DNA of 64,000 nt from an uncultured Bacilli bacterium (GCA_934148535.1 CAKPDF010000004.1:1-64000); one strand, 5' to 3'. Shown: positions 26,612 through 36,149, numbered from the stretch's first letter. Made by a program: numbers and translations. The notes: generated by a model from the letters alone, not told the origin.

Positions 26612-27494
26612 AACATTTCAAAGATATTTCAGAGACGCTGCAAAAAGTGTAATAAGAAATTTTTCATTATCACTAGCATCTATTTCCTGTATAGCAATAA
26701 CCTTAATAGTAGTATCGCTATCAATAATAGTATCATATAACGTAGAAAACTTTATGGAAACAATAAAAAAAGATGTAACAATGGTAATATTCTTAGATGG
26801 TGATACCACAGAAGATCAAAGAAAAGCAGTTGAATCTGGTATAAAATCAACGGGCAATGTAGAAAAATTAATATATAAATCAAAAGAAGATTATGCCAAA
26901 GAATTTGCTAAAGAAAATGAAACTTTAAAAACAATAATTGAGGGCTGGACAAATGAAACAAATCCATTACTAGATAGTTTTGAATTAAAAGTAAAAGACA
27001 TAGAAAACATAAAAGATACTGCTACAACTATAAAAAAATTAAAACATGTAAATAGTGTAAAGTATAGTGAAGACACAGTAGAACAATTAGCAACTATGTT
27101 TAGTGCAATAGAAAAAGGATGTATTATAGCAGTTATAGCATTAATATTAGTAACAGCATTCTTAATAGCAAATACAATAAAGTTAGCAATATATTCAAGA
27201 AAAAGAGAAATAGAAATAATGAGATTAGTAGGAGCATCAAATATATCTATTAAAGTTCCATTCATAATAGAAGGATTATTTTTAGGAGTAATAGGGTCAA
27301 TAATTCCAATAATATTGACAATCTATGGATATATATCAATTTATGACTTCTTTGGTGGTAAAATATCAACATTTGCAAAATTAATTGAGCCAACACCATT
27401 TGTATATCTATCATCAGTACTATTACTAATAATAGGTATCCTAGTAGGTATGTTTGGAAGTTACCAAGCAGTAAAGAAATACTTAAAAGTGTAG
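26598..27494 (+). CDS. ftsX: Cell division protein FtsX
   Basis: FtsX is the membrane partner of FtsE. The 298-residue protein has the typical order: an N-terminal helix (about 20-43) after RTFQRYFRDAAKSVIRN, an extracellular domain (about 45-175), and three helices at about 176-196, 222-245 and 268-288. The cytosolic loop IYSRKREIEIMRLVGASN is the conserved FtsX/MacB-type contact region. Its stop codon sits in the stem of a terminator. Confidence 0.93.
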   Translation: MRGIRTFQRYFRDAAKSVIRNFSLSLASISCIAITLIVVSLSIIVSYNVENFMETIKKDVTMVIFLDGDTTEDQRKAVESGIKSTGNVEKLIYKSKEDYAKEFAKENETLKTIIEGWTNETNPLLDSFELKVKDIENIKDTATTIKKLKHVNSVKYSEDTVEQLATMFSAIEKGCIIAVIALILVTAFLIANTIKLAIYSRKREIEIMRLVGASNISIKVPFIIEGLFLGVIGSIIPIILTIYGYISIYDFFGGKISTFAKLIEPTPFVYLSSVLLLIIGILVGMFGSYQAVKKYLKV

Positions 27495-27507
27495 TATTTC
27501 TTTTTTT
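27476..27507 (+). terminator. Terminator after ftsEX
   Basis: GAAATAC (27476-27482) pairs with GTATTTC (27494-27500) and runs into seven T. The stem begins inside ftsX. Confidence 0.7.
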
Positions 27508-27682
27508 GTCAAACAATACATCAAAATAAAGAAGTATAATCCAATGTTTAAAAGTAAAAATAAAGTTTAAATATTTACAAACATACATTTAAGTTTATAT
27601 AAAAAATCAAATTAAAATATTGATAATATTCTTAAAATATGGTATCCTATTAATGTATAAAATAACAAGGTAGGTGATAATT

Positions 27683-28240
27683 TTGAGTTTTAGAAAAACA
27701 ATGTTAATAATAACAATTATCACTATAACAGTATTTCTTTTATCACTAGCAACAAGTTATGCTTGGTATTCCTACAGCGGAGGAGCAACGGATTGGGACA
27801 GTGTAACCAGCGACGTGGATTTGAATGTAATATATGCTCAAAGTAAAATAATAAAAACTACAACAAGTGTACCCATAAAAGATGAAGAAAAAGAAAAATA
27901 TGCAGACAAAAACATCTTTACAGTATCTTCACCAAAGGAATTATATGATCATCAAATATTTTTAACTATATCATTAATCAATATTAAAATAGATGATGAT
28001 TTAAAAACAAAAGATTTCAAATATGAATTGTTGCAAGATGGCCAAGTTATAGCAAATGGTACAGGTCAAGATTTAACGGATAAGGTAAAAATACTAGTAG
28101 ATAAAATAGAAATAAATCCAGTAAAGTCATACACATTCGCACTTAGAATATGGTTAAGTGAAACTGGAGAAAATCAAAATAACTTAATGAATAAATCATT
28201 TCAAGCTCAAATTCAAGTAGACAGCGTAGCAAAAAAGTAA
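27683..28240 (+). CDS. Hypothetical secreted or membrane-anchored protein
   Basis: This roughly 185-residue protein has an N-terminal hydrophobic segment ending in SLATSYAWYSY, followed by a Gly/Asp-rich stretch and an extracellular beta-rich domain. The AxAWYS ending after the helix recalls SipW-processed camelysin/TasA-type exported proteins, but I cannot establish membership. TTG 27683 is preferred because GTAGGTGAT lies before it; GTG 27674 lies within that site. A strong terminator follows, so it seems to be a single gene. Confidence 0.7.
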   Translation: MSFRKTMLIITIITITVFLLSLATSYAWYSYSGGATDWDSVTSDVDLNVIYAQSKIIKTTTSVPIKDEEKEKYADKNIFTVSSPKELYDHQIFLTISLINIKIDDDLKTKDFKYELLQDGQVIANGTGQDLTDKVKILVDKIEINPVKSYTFALRIWLSETGENQNNLMNKSFQAQIQVDSVAKK

Positions 28241-28268
28241 ACACAAAGTATATTGTGTTTATTTTTTT
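28239..28268 (+). terminator. Terminator after the 27.7-28.2 kb gene
   Basis: AAACACAA (28239-28246) pairs perfectly with TTGTGTTT (28253-28260) around AGTATA, followed by a long T-run. Confidence 0.85.
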
Positions 28269-28301
28269 GTCAAAGTATATTATAATTATTATGGTGATAG
28301 T

Positions 28302-29357
28302 ATGAAAGATAAAGAAAGGTTAAAGTTAAGTATAAAAAGCATTGAAGATTTAGAAAAATTAAAAGAAAATAAAGAGTGTAAATATGTAAATATAGATATA
28401 ACAAATCCCAATCCGAAAATAATTGATTATCTACTAACAAACGGACAAAATCTATCATATACAGCTATGTTAGAAGAAAAAGCTGGTTATATCTATATTA
28501 ACTATGAAACATTTAAAAAAGGACAACTCCTAATAAATGAAATTATTAGAAGCATTCCCGCTAATTTAACTAAATTAGAAAAATGTAAATACTTATATGT
28601 AAAACTAGGCTCTTTTATAGGGTATGATATAAACTCTATAGAAGAAAAAAATGAAATTCTAAATCTTTCTACTATCTACACCGTAAAAAACATCTGGGGG
28701 TGTATGTCAAATAGTAAAGGTACAAATAAATCATTTACAGAATTATTTTATTACCTATGTAGATTAGCAGATATCGATTGCAAAATAATGTTAGTAAATG
28801 AATATGGATACCAAAAAAATATTGTTAGAATAGACAATATAGAAATAATTACTGACATCACCAAAGATATTCCATATATACAAAGTAGCTTTCAAACAAG
28901 ATTTTTTGGAAGCTATAATAGCGATATAGAATTAGATAGAAAAATTGGCTATATAAAAGACATTTATAATGATAAAAAATTAGAATTATCATTAAAGGGA
29001 TTAAGTTTTATTAAAGATGATATAGTAAAATACTTATTAATAAAAACCCAAAATATAATAAAAGTAGCAAACATACAACCAGTAGAACTAGGAATTATAT
29101 ATAATGAAATCTTTAGAAAATTTTGCCCAGACAAACAAGTGAAAATTAATAACTTATACATAGATTCCAATAATACAAAAGAACATTTTATATTAATAAG
29201 TTATAATGGAAGACATTATAGTTTTAATTATAGCAAGAATACATTTGTAGAAATTAAAGAGATAGATTTACAAAATTTTATAAGTAGTGGTACAATCATG
29301 TTATACAAGAATGAAGAAATACCAATAATTAACCATAATAAACTAAAAATTGCATAA
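28302..29357 (+). CDS. Transglutaminase-like fold protein lacking catalytic residues
   Basis: This 351-residue soluble protein contains a segment (about 90-190) that follows the transglutaminase core. A helix (KLEKCKYLYVKLGSFIGYDI) is followed by GTNKSFTELFYYLCRLADIDCKIM, the place where active enzymes have G-x-C-x-x-F-A-E-L. Here Asn142 stands in place of the nucleophile Cys, and no His aligns before the ITDITKD aspartate. If the fold assignment is right, the protein is inactive and may serve binding. Its stop overlaps the leader region of pcrA. Confidence 0.5.
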   Translation: MKDKERLKLSIKSIEDLEKLKENKECKYVNIDITNPNPKIIDYLLTNGQNLSYTAMLEEKAGYIYINYETFKKGQLLINEIIRSIPANLTKLEKCKYLYVKLGSFIGYDINSIEEKNEILNLSTIYTVKNIWGCMSNSKGTNKSFTELFYYLCRLADIDCKIMLVNEYGYQKNIVRIDNIEIITDITKDIPYIQSSFQTRFFGSYNSDIELDRKIGYIKDIYNDKKLELSLKGLSFIKDDIVKYLLIKTQNIIKVANIQPVELGIIYNEIFRKFCPDKQVKINNLYIDSNNTKEHFILISYNGRHYSFNYSKNTFVEIKEIDLQNFISSGTIMLYKNEEIPIINHNKLKIA

Positions 29358-29373
29358 GAAAGCAGGTAAAAAG

Positions 29374-31476
29374 ATGAATATAGAAACACTTAATAATCCC
29401 CAAAAAGAAGCAGTAAAACACATAGATGGACCAATGTTAGTTCTAGCAGGAGCAGGGTCAGGAAAAACCAAAGTATTAACTAGCAGAATAGCATACCTAA
29501 TAGAAAATGGAATTTCCCCTGCAAATATTTTAGCAATAACATTCACTAACAAAGCAGCAAGGGAAATGAAAGAAAGAGTAACAAATTTAATAGGTAGTGA
29601 TGCTAATTATATTCAAATCTCAACATTTCACTCATTAGGATTGAAAATCGTAAAAGAAAATGCTGAATTTTTAGGATATGATAGAAATTTTATAATATTA
29701 GATAGCGATGATACCTTAACGGTAGTAAAAAAAATAATAAAAGACATGGGATTAAATCCTCAATATTATAATGCCAGAGAAATAAGAAATAAAATAAGTT
29801 CTGCTAAAAATGAATTAATTACCCCAGAGCAATATCACAATTTAGAATTTGATGAAAAAGTAGTAGATATTTATAAAAAATATCAGCAAAAATTAAAAAC
29901 AAACAATTCTGTGGATTTTGATGATTTATTAATACTACCAATAAAATTATTTAAAACAAGCAAAACGATTTTAAATAATTATCAAGAAAGATACAAATAT
30001 ATATTAATAGATGAGTACCAAGATACAAATCAAGCTCAATATGTATTTAGCAAAATGCTAAGCGAAAAATACAAAAATATATTTGTAGTAGGTGATAATG
30101 ATCAAGCAATATATGCCTTTCGTGGAGCAAATTTTAAAAACATACTAAATTTTGAAAAAGATTATCCAAATTGTAAAACAATTTTATTAGAAGAAAATTA
30201 TCGTTCAACAAAAACAATTTTAAATGCCGCTAATAGTGTTATAAAAAATAACAAAGAAAGAAAAGATAAAAATCTTTGGAGTAATAATGAAGATGGAGAT
30301 AAAATAAAATATATCCAAACAAATAATGAAAAAGAAGAAGCTGATTATGTAGCGGATGAAATTAAAAAATTAGCAAATAACGGGACAAAATATGATGATA
30401 TTGCAGTTCTGTATAGAACAAATGCTCAATCTAGAGTAGTTGAAGAAGCAATGTTAAAATCAAATATACCATATAAAATAATAGGTAGTTTTTATTTCTA
30501 TAATAGAAAAGAAATAAAAGATTTATTATGTTATTTAAGACTTATAAATAATCCTAAAGATGATGTAAGTTTAACAAGAGTTATCAATGTTCCAAAAAGA
30601 GGAATAGGAGAAAAAACAATAGCTACTATTGCAACTATAGCAGATTCTGAAAACATATCAATGTTTGATGCAATATCTCAAGGAAAAGAACAAGGATTTA
30701 AAAATTTAATATTAAGTCTAAAAGAAAAAAGTGAAAATCTATCGTTAACAGAATTAGTAGATTTAGTTTTAGAAAAAAGTGGTATGAAGCAAGAATTAGA
30801 ATCAGAAAAAACGCTAGATAATGAAATAAGATTAGAAAACCTAGAAGAATTTAAATCTATAACAAAAAATTACGAAGAAGAATTTGGAGTAATATCATTA
30901 GATGATTTCTTAAATGAAATTTCATTAGTATCAGATGTATCAGAGCATACAGAAGAACAAAATAGAGTTAGTTTAATGACAGTTCATGCAGTAAAAGGGC
31001 TAGAATTTGATAATGTCTTTGTAGTAGGAATGGAAGAAGGAATATTCCCACATTATAATGCAATAAACGATGGTAGCGCTCAAGCAATTGAAGAAGAAAG
31101 AAGATTATGCTATGTTGCAATTACCAGAGCAAAGAAAAAGTTATGGCTTTTAAACTGTAAAAAAAGAATGCTATTTGGTCAATTACAAATAAATCCACCA
31201 AGTAGATTTATGAATGAAATAGATGAACAATATATAGAAAAAGAAAATAACAAAACAGGAATAATAAATAAAATATCGAATTTTTCAAAAGATAAAATGT
31301 TTAATAAAACAAATGTTGATTATGCTGTAGGAGAACAAATCAAACACACAGAATACGGAATTGGAGTAGTATTAGCAGTAGATAAGTCAATAATGACAGT
31401 AGCTTTTCCACATCCAATAGGTACAAAAAAATTAATGAAAAACCACAAAAGTATATCTAAAATAGACATTTGTTAG
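29374..31476 (+). CDS. pcrA: ATP-dependent DNA helicase PcrA (UvrD/Rep family)
   Basis: PcrA is a 3'-5' SF1A helicase that removes RecA and RNA polymerase from DNA and acts in repair and rolling-circle replication. The 700-residue protein has the Q-motif NNPQKEAV, Walker A AGAGSGKT, motif II in LIDEYQDTN, motif III GDNDQAIYAFRGA, motif V TVHAVKGLEFDNVF and motif VI CYVAITRAKKKLW. The Tudor-like C-terminal tail ends with VAFPHPIGTKKL. ATG 29374 is chosen; the TTG at 29350 overlaps the previous gene. No ligA is adjacent, unlike the Bacillus pcrA-ligA operon. Confidence 0.95.
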   Translation: MNIETLNNPQKEAVKHIDGPMLVLAGAGSGKTKVLTSRIAYLIENGISPANILAITFTNKAAREMKERVTNLIGSDANYIQISTFHSLGLKIVKENAEFLGYDRNFIILDSDDTLTVVKKIIKDMGLNPQYYNAREIRNKISSAKNELITPEQYHNLEFDEKVVDIYKKYQQKLKTNNSVDFDDLLILPIKLFKTSKTILNNYQERYKYILIDEYQDTNQAQYVFSKMLSEKYKNIFVVGDNDQAIYAFRGANFKNILNFEKDYPNCKTILLEENYRSTKTILNAANSVIKNNKERKDKNLWSNNEDGDKIKYIQTNNEKEEADYVADEIKKLANNGTKYDDIAVLYRTNAQSRVVEEAMLKSNIPYKIIGSFYFYNRKEIKDLLCYLRLINNPKDDVSLTRVINVPKRGIGEKTIATIATIADSENISMFDAISQGKEQGFKNLILSLKEKSENLSLTELVDLVLEKSGMKQELESEKTLDNEIRLENLEEFKSITKNYEEEFGVISLDDFLNEISLVSDVSEHTEEQNRVSLMTVHAVKGLEFDNVFVVGMEEGIFPHYNAINDGSAQAIEEERRLCYVAITRAKKKLWLLNCKKRMLFGQLQINPPSRFMNEIDEQYIEKENNKTGIINKISNFSKDKMFNKTNVDYAVGEQIKHTEYGIGVVLAVDKSIMTVAFPHPIGTKKLMKNHKSISKIDIC

Positions 31477-31557
31477 AAAAAAAACAAAAAAAATTTCAAT
31501 TTAGGGGTTCAAATTTCTAAAATATATGATATAATATTAAAGAAATTTGAGTTTCAT

Positions 31558-31633
31558 GTCTCCTTAGCTCAGTTGGTAGAGCAACTGACTCTTAATCAGT
31601 GGGTCTGGGGTTCGAGCCCCCAAGGGGACACCA
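31558..31633 (+). tRNA. tRNA-Lys (CTT)
   Basis: Acceptor GTCTCCT pairs with AGGGGAC. The anticodon arm is CTGA with loop CTCTTAA, giving CTT. The T-loop TTCGAGC and an encoded CCA are present. A TATAAT at 31530-31535 lies upstream. It precedes tRNA-Ile and tRNA-Glu, which have a separate promoter. Confidence 0.95.
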
Positions 31634-31661
31634 TTTTTATTTAAAAAGTATAAAAAAATAC

Positions 31662-31690
31662 TTGTCAACCTAGAAACTTTATGTTATAAT
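31662..31690 (+). promoter_or_regulatory. Promoter of tRNA-Ile-Glu
   Basis: -35 TTGTCA (31662-31667), a 17-bp spacer and a perfect -10 TATAAT (31685-31690), about 20 bases before tRNA-Ile. Confidence 0.8.
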
Positions 31691-31710
31691 GTAAAGGCAA
31701 GACGAAAAAC

Positions 31711-31787
31711 GGACTTGTAGCTCAGGTGGTTAGAGCGCATGCCTGATAAGCATGAGGTCGATGGTTCAAGTCCATCCAGGTCCACCA
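31711..31787 (+). tRNA. tRNA-Ile (GAT)
   Basis: Acceptor GGACTTG, anticodon stem CATGC/GCATG with loop CTGATAA (GAT), T-loop TTCAAGT, encoded CCA. It is followed by tRNA-Glu after five bases. Confidence 0.95.
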
Positions 31788-31792
31788 TATAT

Positions 31793-31869
31793 GGCCAGTT
31801 GGTGAAGCGGCTTAACACACTGCCCTTTCACGGCAGCATTCATGGATTCGAATTCCATACTGGTCACCA
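31793..31869 (+). tRNA. tRNA-Glu (TTC)
   Basis: Acceptor GGCCAGT pairs with ACTGGTC (one wobble). Anticodon stem CTGCC/GGCAG with loop CTTTCAC gives TTC. T-loop TTCGAAT and encoded CCA. It is the last gene of the tRNA pair. Confidence 0.95.
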
Positions 31870-31880
31870 ATTTGATAATC

Positions 31881-31905
31881 AAGATGCTAATTAGCATCTT
31901 TTAAT
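31881..31905 (+). terminator. Terminator after tRNA-Glu
   Basis: A perfect 20-bp palindrome (AAGATGCTAATTAGCATCTT, 31881-31900) is followed by T-rich sequence. Confidence 0.75.
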
Positions 31906-31911
31906 TTAAAA

Positions 31912-32107
31912 CAAAGATGAGGACAAGATTATATTGATACTATTCAAAGAGAGTTGGAATAGCTGGGAACCAATAATAAGCCAATATAGTTACTACCTCT
32001 AAGCGAGACAGAAAAAGTCTCCGGCTTGAAAACCGTTACCTAATTAAGTCCCAAAAAGGATGGTACCGTGTCTAAAAAACACTCCTTATATAAAGGAGTG
32101 TTTTTTT
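31912..32107 (+). promoter_or_regulatory. T-box leader of thrS
   Basis: This untranslated leader shows the T-box landmarks in order: AGAGAGTTGG in stem I, GCTGGGAACC near the stem I top, the specifier region TTACTACCTCT, and the T-box core GGATGGTACCGTG (32058-32070). A terminator hairpin (ACACTCCTT with AAGGAGTGT) ending in a T-run completes it. The specifier codons ACT or ACC (31992-31997) are both threonine codons, which fits thrS. Uncharged tRNA-Thr should favour the antiterminator and raise thrS expression. Confidence 0.92.
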
Positions 32108-32136
32108 ATATAAATAAGTAGATAGGAGAGAGAAAA

Positions 32137-33885
32137 ATGAGGAATTTTAAAGAAGAAGAAAGTCTAAATGTGTTAAACCATAGTTGCGCACATCTTTTAG
32201 CTCAAGCAGTAAAACATTTATATCCAAATGCTAAATTTTGGGTAGGTCCAGTTATAGAAGAAGGATTTTATTATGATATTGACCTAGGAGATGAAGTAAT
32301 AAAAGAAGAAGATTTACCTAAAATAGAAAAAGAAATGAAAAAATGTGCTAAAGACAACAAGAGAATAGTAAGAAAAGAATTATCTAAAGAAGAAGCATTA
32401 GAAATGTTTAAAGATGATCCTTACAAAATTGACTTAATAGAAAGAATGAATGATGGAGAAACAATAACTTGTTATACACAAGGAGATTTTACAGATTTAT
32501 GTAGAGGTCCACATGTAGAAAGTACAAAATGCATGAAGTATTTTAAATTATTAAAAGTATCTGGTGCATATTGGAAGGGAGATTCTAATAATAAAGTATT
32601 ACAAAGAATATATGGAGTATGTTTGCCTACTGAAGAAGAATTAAAAGAACACCTTAATTGGTTAGAAGAAGCAAAAGCAAGAGACCATAAAAAACTAGGA
32701 AAAGAATTAGAATTATTTATGATGAGTGAATATGGTCCTGGATTTCCATTCTTTTTAAATAAAGGAATGATTTTAAGAAATGAACTAGAAAATTATTGGT
32801 ATAAAGAGCACACAAAAGAAGGATATCAATTTATTAAAACTCCAATAATGTTAAATAAAGAATTGTGGGAATTATCAGGGCATTGGTATAATTATAGAGA
32901 AAACATGTACACATCAGAAATAGACGAAAAAGTATATGCAATTAAACCAATGAACTGTCCTGGAGGAATGCTAGTATATAAAAATTCACTTCATTCTTAT
33001 AAAGACCTACCATTACGTATAGGAGAATTAGGTCAAGTACATAGACATGAAGCATCAGGTGCATTAAATGGTTTATTTAGAGTAAGAACATTTACACAAG
33101 ATGACGCTCATATATTTATGAGACCAGATCAAATAGAAGAAGAAATAATAAGATTAATTAATTTTATTGATAGAATTTATAAAGTATTTGGATTAACCTA
33201 TGATATTGAATTATCAACTAGACCAGAAGAAAAATATATAGGCGACCTAGAAGTATGGGATAAGTCAGAACGTGCCCTAGAAGACGCTTGTAAAAAAGCA
33301 GGTCATGACTGCAAGATAAATCCAGGAGATGGAGCATTCTATGGACCTAAACTAGACTTTCACATCAAAGATTCATTAGGTAGAGTATGGCAATGTGGAA
33401 CAATACAACTTGATATGAATTTACCAGAAAGATTTGACTTAACATATGTTGATAAGGATGGCTCTAAAAAAAGACCTGTAATGCTACACAGAGTAATATT
33501 TGGTTCAATAGAAAGATTTATAGGAATATTAATTGAACATTATGCAGGTGCGTTCCCTCTTTGGTTATCACCAAACCAAGTAAATATAATTCCAGTAAAT
33601 AATGAATATCATTTAGAATATTGCCAAAAATTAAAACAAAATTTCGAAAAACATAATATAAGAGTTGAAATAGATGCAAGAGATGAAAAGTTATCATATC
33701 GTATGCGTGAATCTCAAACAAAGAAAAATCCATATACATTAATTATTGGAGATAAAGAAAAAGAAACAAATACAATAAGCTATAGAACTCATGGTAGTAA
33801 TGATACAACAAATATGGAAGTATTTGAATTTATAGAAAAACTACTTAAAGAAATAGAAGAAAAAACTAATACATTAAAGTCATAA
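32137..33885 (+). CDS. thrS: Threonyl-tRNA synthetase lacking the TGS domain
   Basis: ThrRS charges tRNA-Thr and edits mis-charged Ser. The 582-residue protein begins directly in the editing domain: the zinc-like HSCAH motif is at about residues 15-19, with later CRGPH. The class II core has MNCPGGM, the motif 2 region HRHEASGALNGLFRVRTFTQDD, the zinc Cys/His set and motif 3 HRVIFGSIERFIG. The C-terminal anticodon-binding domain is complete. The N-terminal TGS domain of about 60 residues found in most ThrRS is absent. Expression is controlled by the T-box upstream. Confidence 0.96.
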   Translation: MRNFKEEESLNVLNHSCAHLLAQAVKHLYPNAKFWVGPVIEEGFYYDIDLGDEVIKEEDLPKIEKEMKKCAKDNKRIVRKELSKEEALEMFKDDPYKIDLIERMNDGETITCYTQGDFTDLCRGPHVESTKCMKYFKLLKVSGAYWKGDSNNKVLQRIYGVCLPTEEELKEHLNWLEEAKARDHKKLGKELELFMMSEYGPGFPFFLNKGMILRNELENYWYKEHTKEGYQFIKTPIMLNKELWELSGHWYNYRENMYTSEIDEKVYAIKPMNCPGGMLVYKNSLHSYKDLPLRIGELGQVHRHEASGALNGLFRVRTFTQDDAHIFMRPDQIEEEIIRLINFIDRIYKVFGLTYDIELSTRPEEKYIGDLEVWDKSERALEDACKKAGHDCKINPGDGAFYGPKLDFHIKDSLGRVWQCGTIQLDMNLPERFDLTYVDKDGSKKRPVMLHRVIFGSIERFIGILIEHYAGAFPLWLSPNQVNIIPVNNEYHLEYCQKLKQNFEKHNIRVEIDARDEKLSYRMRESQTKKNPYTLIIGDKEKETNTISYRTHGSNDTTNMEVFEFIEKLLKEIEEKTNTLKS

Positions 33886-33907
33886 CAATTAAGTTTATGA
33901 CTTTTTC
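33876..33907 (+). terminator. Terminator after thrS
   Basis: AAAGTCATAA (33876-33885) pairs perfectly with TTATGACTTT (33895-33904), followed by TTTC. The left arm contains the thrS stop. Confidence 0.85.
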
Positions 33908-33987
33908 TTATCTTAAAAATGTAAAATAAAATTTCATATCTATACTTTTTAAAACATATATAGTATAATGAAATTGTGGTGATTTAA

Positions 33988-35079
33988 TTGGAAGAGAAGG
34001 CATTAGAAATATTAAAAATATTTAATGAGAAAGGTTATTCAGCATACATTGTTGGAGGTTATGTAAGAGATAAATTACTTGGTACTAAAAGTAATGATAT
34101 AGATATTTGCACTAGCGCTACTCCAAAAGAAATAAAAGAATTATTTGATACAACTTCTCAAGAACAATATGGATCAATTCCCGTGATTTATAAGAATAAT
34201 ATTTTTGATATTACAACATATAGAAAAGAAATAAAATACGAAAAAAACAGAAAGCCAGTCAAAATAAAATACATAAAAAAAATAAAAAAAGATTTATTAA
34301 GAAGAGATTTTACAATAAATACTTTATGTATGAATGAATTTGGTGAAGTAGAAGATATTCTAAATATAAAAGAAGATTTAGATAAAAAAATAATAAAAAC
34401 AGTAGGAAATCCAAGATATAAAATAAAAGAAGATTCTCTTAGAATTTTAAGAGCAATAAGGTTTTCAACTATACTAGACTTTACCATAGAACCAAAAACT
34501 AAACATTTCTTAGAAAAATATGGTTATTTATTAAAAAAACTATCATACCAAAGAAAAAAAGAAGAGTTAAATAAAATATTTTCAAGTGTTAACAAAGAAA
34601 AAGGAAGAAAACTATTAATAGAATTAAAACTTGATAAACAACTAGATTTACAATCTTTACAAAATATAGAATTATGTGATAACTTAATAGGTATTTGGGC
34701 TCAATTAGATGTTGATGATATATATCCATTTAATAAATTAGAAAAAGAACAAATGTCAAACATAAGAATATTACTTAATACTGATTTATATAATCCATAT
34801 ACATTATATAAATATGACTTATATTTAGTAACAGTAGCAGCGCAAATAAAAAAATTAGATATAACAAAAATTAATAAAATATATAAAGAATTACCAATAT
34901 TAAGCAGAAAGGATATAGATATAAAACCTATTGAAATATCTCAAATACTAAACAAAAAACCAGGTAATTATTTAAAAGAAATAGTAACTGATTTAGAAGA
35001 AAAAATAGTTAGTAAAACTTTAAAGAATAATAAAGAAGACATAGAAAAATACATTATAAAAAAATATAAGAAGGACTGA
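33988..35079 (+). CDS. cca: CCA tRNA nucleotidyltransferase or poly(A) polymerase family protein
   Basis: This 363-residue class II nucleotidyltransferase adds or repairs the CCA end of tRNAs. The N-terminal head shows VGGYVRDKLLGTKSNDIDI (GGxVRD and DxD metal site) and the later LRRDFTINTL. The neck has EDSLRILRAIRFS. The start is TTG 33988 behind GGTGAT, the same layout as other TTG starts here. All tRNAs in the window encode CCA, so repair may be its main job. It begins a run with ypmB-like, dnaD and nth. Confidence 0.92.
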   Translation: MEEKALEILKIFNEKGYSAYIVGGYVRDKLLGTKSNDIDICTSATPKEIKELFDTTSQEQYGSIPVIYKNNIFDITTYRKEIKYEKNRKPVKIKYIKKIKKDLLRRDFTINTLCMNEFGEVEDILNIKEDLDKKIIKTVGNPRYKIKEDSLRILRAIRFSTILDFTIEPKTKHFLEKYGYLLKKLSYQRKKEELNKIFSSVNKEKGRKLLIELKLDKQLDLQSLQNIELCDNLIGIWAQLDVDDIYPFNKLEKEQMSNIRILLNTDLYNPYTLYKYDLYLVTVAAQIKKLDITKINKIYKELPILSRKDIDIKPIEISQILNKKPGNYLKEIVTDLEEKIVSKTLKNNKEDIEKYIIKKYKKD

Positions 35080-35084
35080 TTCAA

Positions 35085-35489
35085 ATGAAATACATCAAGA
35101 AATTTATTTTAATAATTATAGTGTCACTATTAATAATGTGGATTGCACTATTTTATGTAGTTAATGTTAATAAAAATTATCAATCTAAATTAATAAAAGA
35201 AGTAGAAAACAAATATAAAACAGAAGAAAAAATAAAAACTGTTAATAAATATGATAACAACTACATAGTAACAACCAAAAATAAAGTAATAGTATTAGAT
35301 TCAAAATATAATAACATCAAAGAAGAAGACCTATCATCACTAGCAGAAAATATCAACGAATATACACTGATATATAAAAATAATAAATTGATGTATGAAA
35401 AGACAATTCTAAAAAAAGATAAAGTAATATATGAATATTATGATGCTTATACGTATGAATATGTAAATAATTTAGTATTGGAGGGATAA
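35085..35489 (+). CDS. YpmB-like membrane-anchored protein
   Basis: This 134-residue protein has one N-terminal membrane helix (about 6-27) and an extracellular domain. Size, topology and position before dnaD-nth match YpmB of Bacillus (DUF5590), where ypmB lies upstream of aspB-asnS-dnaD-nth. Residue-level similarity is weak by eye, so the link rests mainly on synteny. Its function is unknown. dnaD starts three bases after its stop. Confidence 0.65.
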   Translation: MKYIKKFILIIIVSLLIMWIALFYVVNVNKNYQSKLIKEVENKYKTEEKIKTVNKYDNNYIVTTKNKVIVLDSKYNNIKEEDLSSLAENINEYTLIYKNNKLMYEKTILKKDKVIYEYYDAYTYEYVNNLVLEG

Positions 35490-35492
35490 TTT

Positions 35493-36149
35493 ATGGAAGA
35501 AAAAATAGTTAGTTTACTAGCATCAAAACCATTAATAGTACCAAGAATACTATTCCAAAATTATAAAAAAATAAATATAACAGAAGAAGAATTAATAATC
35601 TTAATATGTTTAATAAATATTGGAGAAAAAATACCATATAATCCAGAAAGTATTTCCAAAGAGTTAGGTATGGATAAATTTAAATGTATGCAAATGATAA
35701 GTTCATTAGAAGAAAAAAATATAATATCAATAAAAGTAGAACCAAATGCAAAAAATGAATTAGAAGAATATATATATCTTGATTTAATGTATCAAAAATT
35801 ATTTAATAAAATAATAGATTCAAATGAACCAAAGGAAAATAAAGAAGAATCAAAAGATATATTTACAGTATTTGAAACAGAACTAGGAAGAACATTATCA
35901 GGAATGGAATGTGAAATAATAAAAGGTTGGTTAAATGATAATATAAGCCCAGAATTATTAAAAGAAGCACTAAAAGAAGCTGTTTACAATGATGTAAAAA
36001 ATCTAAAATATATTGACAGAATAGTTTACAGTTGGAAAGAAAAAGGAATAAAAACAAAAGAAGATGTAATGAAAAATAAAATTAATTACAGAAAAGCTCA
36101 AAAAAGTAAATCTCCAGTATTTGACTATAACTGGTTAGAAGATGAATAA
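35493..36149 (+). CDS. dnaD: DnaD domain primosomal protein
   Basis: DnaD helps load the replicative helicase at origins and restarted forks in low-GC Gram-positives. The 218-residue protein has an N-terminal winged helix (about 1-100) and the C-terminal DnaD domain (about 120-200). The latter is marked by FETELGRTLSGMECEIIKGWL and the late YIDRIVYSW. dnaB at the left end of the window encodes the helicase it would act on. It overlaps nth by 8 bases. Confidence 0.93.
   Translation: MEEKIVSLLASKPLIVPRILFQNYKKINITEEELIILICLINIGEKIPYNPESISKELGMDKFKCMQMISSLEEKNIISIKVEPNAKNELEEYIYLDLMYQKLFNKIIDSNEPKENKEESKDIFTVFETELGRTLSGMECEIIKGWLNDNISPELLKEALKEAVYNDVKNLKYIDRIVYSWKEKGIKTKEDVMKNKINYRKAQKSKSPVFDYNWLEDE

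Noticed and set aside
27262..27588. Minus-strand frame near the ftsX end
   Set aside because: It is antisense to ftsX and its terminator, with no Shine-Dalgarno.
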